DNA of 64,000 nt from Muribaculaceae bacterium. GTDB lineage: Bacteria; Bacteroidota; Bacteroidia; Bacteroidales; Muribaculaceae. Location: assembly GCA_017548365.1 (NCBI GenBank), contig JAFZAC010000010.1, positions 62,001 to 126,000 of the forward strand, written 5' to 3'. A program made the position numbers and the translations under genes. The notes under the pieces are model-generated. The model was not told the DNA's origin and made no database searches. It saw nothing but the letters and a program-made list of their open reading frames with translations. Every line of letters begins with the position of its first letter. The stretch's first letter is position 1. Positions 60,431-64,000 of the stretch are shown here, piece by piece.

Positions 60431-63400
60431 ATGATGAGAAACTTTAAATTAATGTCATTGCGACATCTATTCTTGCTGGCAGCGATTGCAATGTGGGCTT
60501 CATTGAGCGCACAACCAATTGCACAAAGCATGACGGTTGCGCCAAATGCCGAAGCCACAGGCGGTGCAAGTGTTGCCGCTGCTCCGCAATCAAGCAGCAA
60601 GATTGTTGTCACTGGACGCGTTACTGACAGGAATGGTGAGCCTTTACCTGGCGCATCGGTTACTGCTGGTGACCAGGGAACCATTACAGACATTGATGGC
60701 AACTACAGCATTTCGCTTAAAGGTCCTGCCACCCTGTCTTATCAGTTTGTGGGTTATTCAACCCAAGAAGTTAAAATCAGCAGTTCATGCACACGCAACA
60801 TTATCTTAGATGAGGATGAGGTTCTCCTTAACGAGATGGTTGTTGTTGGTTATGCTACACAGAAGCGTGTCAACCTGACAGGAGCTGTGAGTACAGTAGA
60901 TGTTGCTAAGCAATTAGAGGCACGCCCGATCACTGATATTGCCCGCGGTCTTCAAGGTGCGGCTCCAGGCTTGACAGTGCGCACTGCCACCGGTGAGCTC
61001 GGAACCGATCCCACGATGAAGATTCGTGGTATTATTGGATCGGTTAATGGTAGCTCAAGTCCTCTTATTCTTGTTGACAACGTTGAATGTAATAGCTTGC
61101 AGAACATCAATCCTGATGATGTTGAAAGCATTTCTGTTTTGAAAGATGCCGCTTCTGCATCAATTTATGGTGTAAAGGCAGCTTTTGGTGTTGTGCTTAT
61201 TACGACGAAGCAAGCCAAGAAGGGCGAAAAAGTAAAAATCACCTACTCAGATAACTTCTCATGGCGTCGTCCAACCGTTACTCCTGAAGTTGTAAAGACC
61301 TATGAAGGAGCCGAGATGTCATGGGCAGCTGGCCTACGTCAGAATCCCAACCTCTCGGAGCAAGTTAACTCATGCTATCTTACTTGGAATCTTGAGTCTA
61401 TTGAGCGCATGAAAGAATGGGATCGTGTTTATGGTGGAATGAATCTTAGTGATGAGCTTGTTTTAGGGCGTGACTTTGAAATCATGGATGGAAAACTCTA
61501 TTTCTATCGCGGCTTTGATGCCTCGGACATGTTTATGAAGAAGAACACTTTCCAACAGACACATAATCTCAACATTTCGGGTTCAGTTAATAACACATCA
61601 TACACCGTTGGCCTTGGTTATTTGGGTCAAGATGGTATCATGAAGGTTAATACCGATAGCTACAAGCGCTACAATGTGTCGTTCGGAACAAATTCTACCT
61701 TGAACAAATACATAGACATCCGCACAAAATTGCTCTATACTCACTATAAACTTGAAGATCCTTATTACTTTGGTCCTTCTAGTTATTATGATGAGTGGTA
61801 TTACCTATATCGCTGGCCTCAGATTATGCCATATGGCACTTATCAGGGAATACCTTTCCGTAATTCAGTTACTGAGATTGAGCAAGCTAACCGCAATGTT
61901 AAGACCAACAACTATATGCGCATTTCCCTTGGCGCTACAGCCCATATCATCAATGGTCTTGACTTTGAAGCTGATTATACATTCACTCATGTAAACCGAT
62001 ACATCCGCACTAATGGCGGTCAGGCCGAGGGCTGGAATTTCTGGGGAGGCTCGGGCTTGCGAAATGAGGTTTGGACTTTGACTTCTCACAACAAAGTAAT
62101 AAATCAGACACAAAATAGTGATTTTCATGTATTCAATGGATTGTTCCGATACAAGAACACATTCAAAGAAGATCATGAATTTGGCGCCATCTTAGGTGTG
62201 AATGTTGAGCATTACACTGAATATGGCAACACAGCAGAGCGTCGTGACCTCTTGTTGATTGACCATACAGAGCTGCCATTGGCAACTGGTGAGCAGTATT
62301 CTAACAGTTATCATGACCATGAGTCACGCCTTGGCTTCTTTGCCCGCCTCAATTATGCTTACAAAAATCGTTATTTACTCGAGCTTAATGGCCGTTATGA
62401 TGGTTCTTCAAAGTTCCCAAATGATAAACTTTGGGGCTTCTTCCCCTCAATGTCGGCAGGTTGGGTAATTAGCGAGGAAAGTTTCATGGAAAGTCTTAAA
62501 CCAACATTAAGCTTATGGAAGATAAGAGGCTCATGGGGCCAGATTGGTAACCAGGATGTGGGACAATATCGTTTCTTGCCATTACTTACTTCAAGTACTT
62601 ATAACTGGATTATCAATGATACAAAGGTTATGTCGTTTGGACTGCCAACAGCCATTAAGGACGGCTTTACTTGGGAAACTATCACAACAACCGACATTGG
62701 TACAGACATTCGTTTCTTCAGTAATCGATTTGGTATAAGCTTTGACTGGTTCAAGCGTGTGACCAGCAACATGATTACCGATGGTGAGGCTTTACCATCA
62801 ACCTTTGGTCAGACAGCACCCAAAGAGAACTTTGGTGAGCTTACCACAAATGGATGGGAAATCTCACTTGACTTCCATCACCACTTCAACTTTGGTTTAG
62901 GATTAAATATCACTGCTTACCTGAGTGATGCAAAAACTAAATATACTAAAATCCCATCGGCTAACCGTAACATTAATGATGTTTACGAAGGCAAGGAATA
63001 TGGTGAGATTTGGGGTTATGAGACTGATCGTTTGTTCCAGTATGATGACTTTGATGTGGATCCAGCAGGCAAGTATGTCCTCAAGGAAGGGATCCCCTCT
63101 CAAAGCTATTTTGAAACCGATGGTTGGTTCTTCTTTGGTCCTGGTGACGTGAAGTATAAAGATCTCAATGGCGATGGTGTGATTACTCCTGGCAACAGCA
63201 CAGTTGAAGATCATGGTGACCTCAAGCGCATTGGTAATTCATGCCCTCGCTATGAGTATGGTATTCGCCTTGATATGGACTACAAGGGTATAGACTTTGG
63301 TATTTTCTTCCAAGGAGTTGGCAAGCGCGACTACTGGGGCAGCGGTTCTATAGTGATACCAGGCTTCAACTATCTTGAAGCATGGTATACACATCAGTTG

Positions 63401-63751
63401 GATTACTGGACCCCTGAGAATCCTGATGCATTCTATCCTCGTTTGACCAATAATGGTCAATCGAACAATGCTCGCAACTTCTTGCGTCAATCACGTTATC
63501 TCCTTAACATGGCATATTGTCGCTTGAAGAATTTGACGGTTGGTTATTCGTTCCCCGAGAACTGGATGCGCAAGATACACTTGCAGAAGCTTCGTCTCTA
63601 TGTTTCACTTGAGAATCTATTTGAGTTTGATCACATGCGTGATATGCCAATTGATCCTGAAACCCAGTATCGCACTGGCGATGGTGACTATCTAGGACGT
63701 TCTTATCCTTATTCAAGGACTGCTTCATTTGGTGTTCAAGTTACATTCTAA
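60431..63751 (+). CDS. SusC/RagA-family TonB-dependent outer-membrane receptor
   Basis: A 1106-residue SusC-type transporter. Signal peptide (LRHLFLLAAIAMWASLSAQ), then an Ala/Ser-rich linker of about 30 residues, a carboxypeptidase-D-regulatory-like domain (VTGRVTDRNGEPLPGASVTAGDQGTITDIDGNYSI), a plug domain (TDIARGLQGAAPGLTV, VNPDDVESISVLKDAASASIYG-type: NPDDVESISVLKDAASASIYG) and a beta-barrel ending in aromatic residues (TASFGVQVTF). With SusD it imports an oligosaccharide or peptide powered by the TonB system. It is the first gene of a locus that continues past the right edge; the substrate cannot be judged here. Confidence 0.96.
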   Translation: MMRNFKLMSLRHLFLLAAIAMWASLSAQPIAQSMTVAPNAEATGGASVAAAPQSSSKIVVTGRVTDRNGEPLPGASVTAGDQGTITDIDGNYSISLKGPATLSYQFVGYSTQEVKISSSCTRNIILDEDEVLLNEMVVVGYATQKRVNLTGAVSTVDVAKQLEARPITDIARGLQGAAPGLTVRTATGELGTDPTMKIRGIIGSVNGSSSPLILVDNVECNSLQNINPDDVESISVLKDAASASIYGVKAAFGVVLITTKQAKKGEKVKITYSDNFSWRRPTVTPEVVKTYEGAEMSWAAGLRQNPNLSEQVNSCYLTWNLESIERMKEWDRVYGGMNLSDELVLGRDFEIMDGKLYFYRGFDASDMFMKKNTFQQTHNLNISGSVNNTSYTVGLGYLGQDGIMKVNTDSYKRYNVSFGTNSTLNKYIDIRTKLLYTHYKLEDPYYFGPSSYYDEWYYLYRWPQIMPYGTYQGIPFRNSVTEIEQANRNVKTNNYMRISLGATAHIINGLDFEADYTFTHVNRYIRTNGGQAEGWNFWGGSGLRNEVWTLTSHNKVINQTQNSDFHVFNGLFRYKNTFKEDHEFGAILGVNVEHYTEYGNTAERRDLLLIDHTELPLATGEQYSNSYHDHESRLGFFARLNYAYKNRYLLELNGRYDGSSKFPNDKLWGFFPSMSAGWVISEESFMESLKPTLSLWKIRGSWGQIGNQDVGQYRFLPLLTSSTYNWIINDTKVMSFGLPTAIKDGFTWETITTTDIGTDIRFFSNRFGISFDWFKRVTSNMITDGEALPSTFGQTAPKENFGELTTNGWEISLDFHHHFNFGLGLNITAYLSDAKTKYTKIPSANRNINDVYEGKEYGEIWGYETDRLFQYDDFDVDPAGKYVLKEGIPSQSYFETDGWFFFGPGDVKYKDLNGDGVITPGNSTVEDHGDLKRIGNSCPRYEYGIRLDMDYKGIDFGIFFQGVGKRDYWGSGSIVIPGFNYLEAWYTHQLDYWTPENPDAFYPRLTNNGQSNNARNFLRQSRYLLNMAYCRLKNLTVGYSFPENWMRKIHLQKLRLYVSLENLFEFDHMRDMPIDPETQYRTGDGDYLGRSYPYSRTASFGVQVTF

Positions 63752-63771
63752 CCCATTAAAGACTGAAAATC

Positions 63772-64000
63772 ATGAAACGATATAAAATATTATCAATACT
63801 TTCGGTAGTTCTTTTATTGTTGTGTTCATGCAACGACTACATTGAGCTCTCGCCATATGACCAAATTCAGGATACAGAATATTGGCAAAACGAAGAGCAA
63901 ATAAGAATCTACAGTTATAGTTTCTATCCTGCCTATTTCGTGGGATATGGTGCGACAGGATTGATAGGTGGCAGTAAGTTTGGTAACGGTGACACCTTCA
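63772..64000 (+). CDS. SusD/RagB-family lipoprotein, N-terminal part (runs off the right edge)
   Basis: The first 76 codons of a SusD-type nutrient-binding lipoprotein. The signal peptide ends in the lipobox LLLCSC, followed by the family start NDYIELSPYDQIQDTEYWQNEEQIR. It starts 20 nt after the susC stop codon and forms the usual pair with it. Confidence 0.93.
   Translation, partial: MKRYKILSILSVVLLLLCSCNDYIELSPYDQIQDTEYWQNEEQIRIYSYSFYPAYFVGYGATGLIGGSKFGNGDTF

Noticed and set aside
1..64000. CRISPR array, prophage, integrase, transposase or restriction system
   Set aside because: No regularly spaced short repeats and no proteins of these classes were found on either strand.

Overview
The window is a chromosomal segment of an anaerobic member of the Bacteroidales, most like the Muribaculaceae/Prevotellaceae side of the order. 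The evidence is a SusC/SusD pair at the right edge, an ExbB-ExbD-ExbD-TonB cluster, an Na+-NQR operon, a BspA-like leucine-rich-repeat protein, Bacteroidota-type promoters (TTTG, 19-21 nt, TAnnTTTG) in front of many genes, and almost no Shine-Dalgarno sequences. Genus or species cannot be assigned from the sequence alone. There is no prophage, transposase, rRNA or CRISPR array.

Layout. 0-4 kb: partial DAHP synthase, a PAP2 phosphatase, a membrane protein with smpB, and a LolC/E-like permease. 3.9-11.5 kb: an accessory block of secreted proteins (two with a shared C-terminal sorting-like tail, one CotH-kinase protein with a dockerin) and a TPR/HTH lipoprotein; both sides of the block carry copies of the same two intergenic repeats. 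11.5-22 kb: housekeeping genes (lepA, galE, wecB, a GNAT acetyltransferase, a nitroreductase, an alpha-amylase, recQ, recJ). 22.5-32.4 kb: a subtilase with a dockerin, then the ton cluster with a TPR protein, a PstS-like binding protein, a small membrane protein and a zinc-ribbon protein. 32.8-38.7 kb: nqrABCDEF. 38.8-42.9 kb: a metallo-beta-lactamase-fold protein, the BspA-like protein, a secreted unknown and a cytidylate-kinase-like protein. 43.1-54.5 kb: pta-ackA, then one apparent operon with citrate lyase (citD, citE, citF, citX, a citC-citG fusion), aconitase and NADP isocitrate dehydrogenase. 54.5-64 kb: an aldo/keto reductase-ECF S component-DUF1893 operon, a GH89 alpha-N-acetylglucosaminidase, a thioredoxin-like protein, a flavodoxin, tRNA-Cys(GCA), and susC with the start of susD.

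How it fits together. NQR supplies a sodium gradient and the ton cluster energises outer-membrane receptors such as SusC. Pta-AckA makes ATP from acetyl-CoA. The citrate operon can send citrate either to acetate plus oxaloacetate (lyase) or to 2-oxoglutarate (aconitase, IDH). No citrate synthase and no citrate transporter are in the window. The most unusual items are this citrate operon, the repeat-bounded secreted-protein block at 3.9-11.5 kb, and a 57-nt element placed at exactly the same distance upstream of two promoters inside that block.
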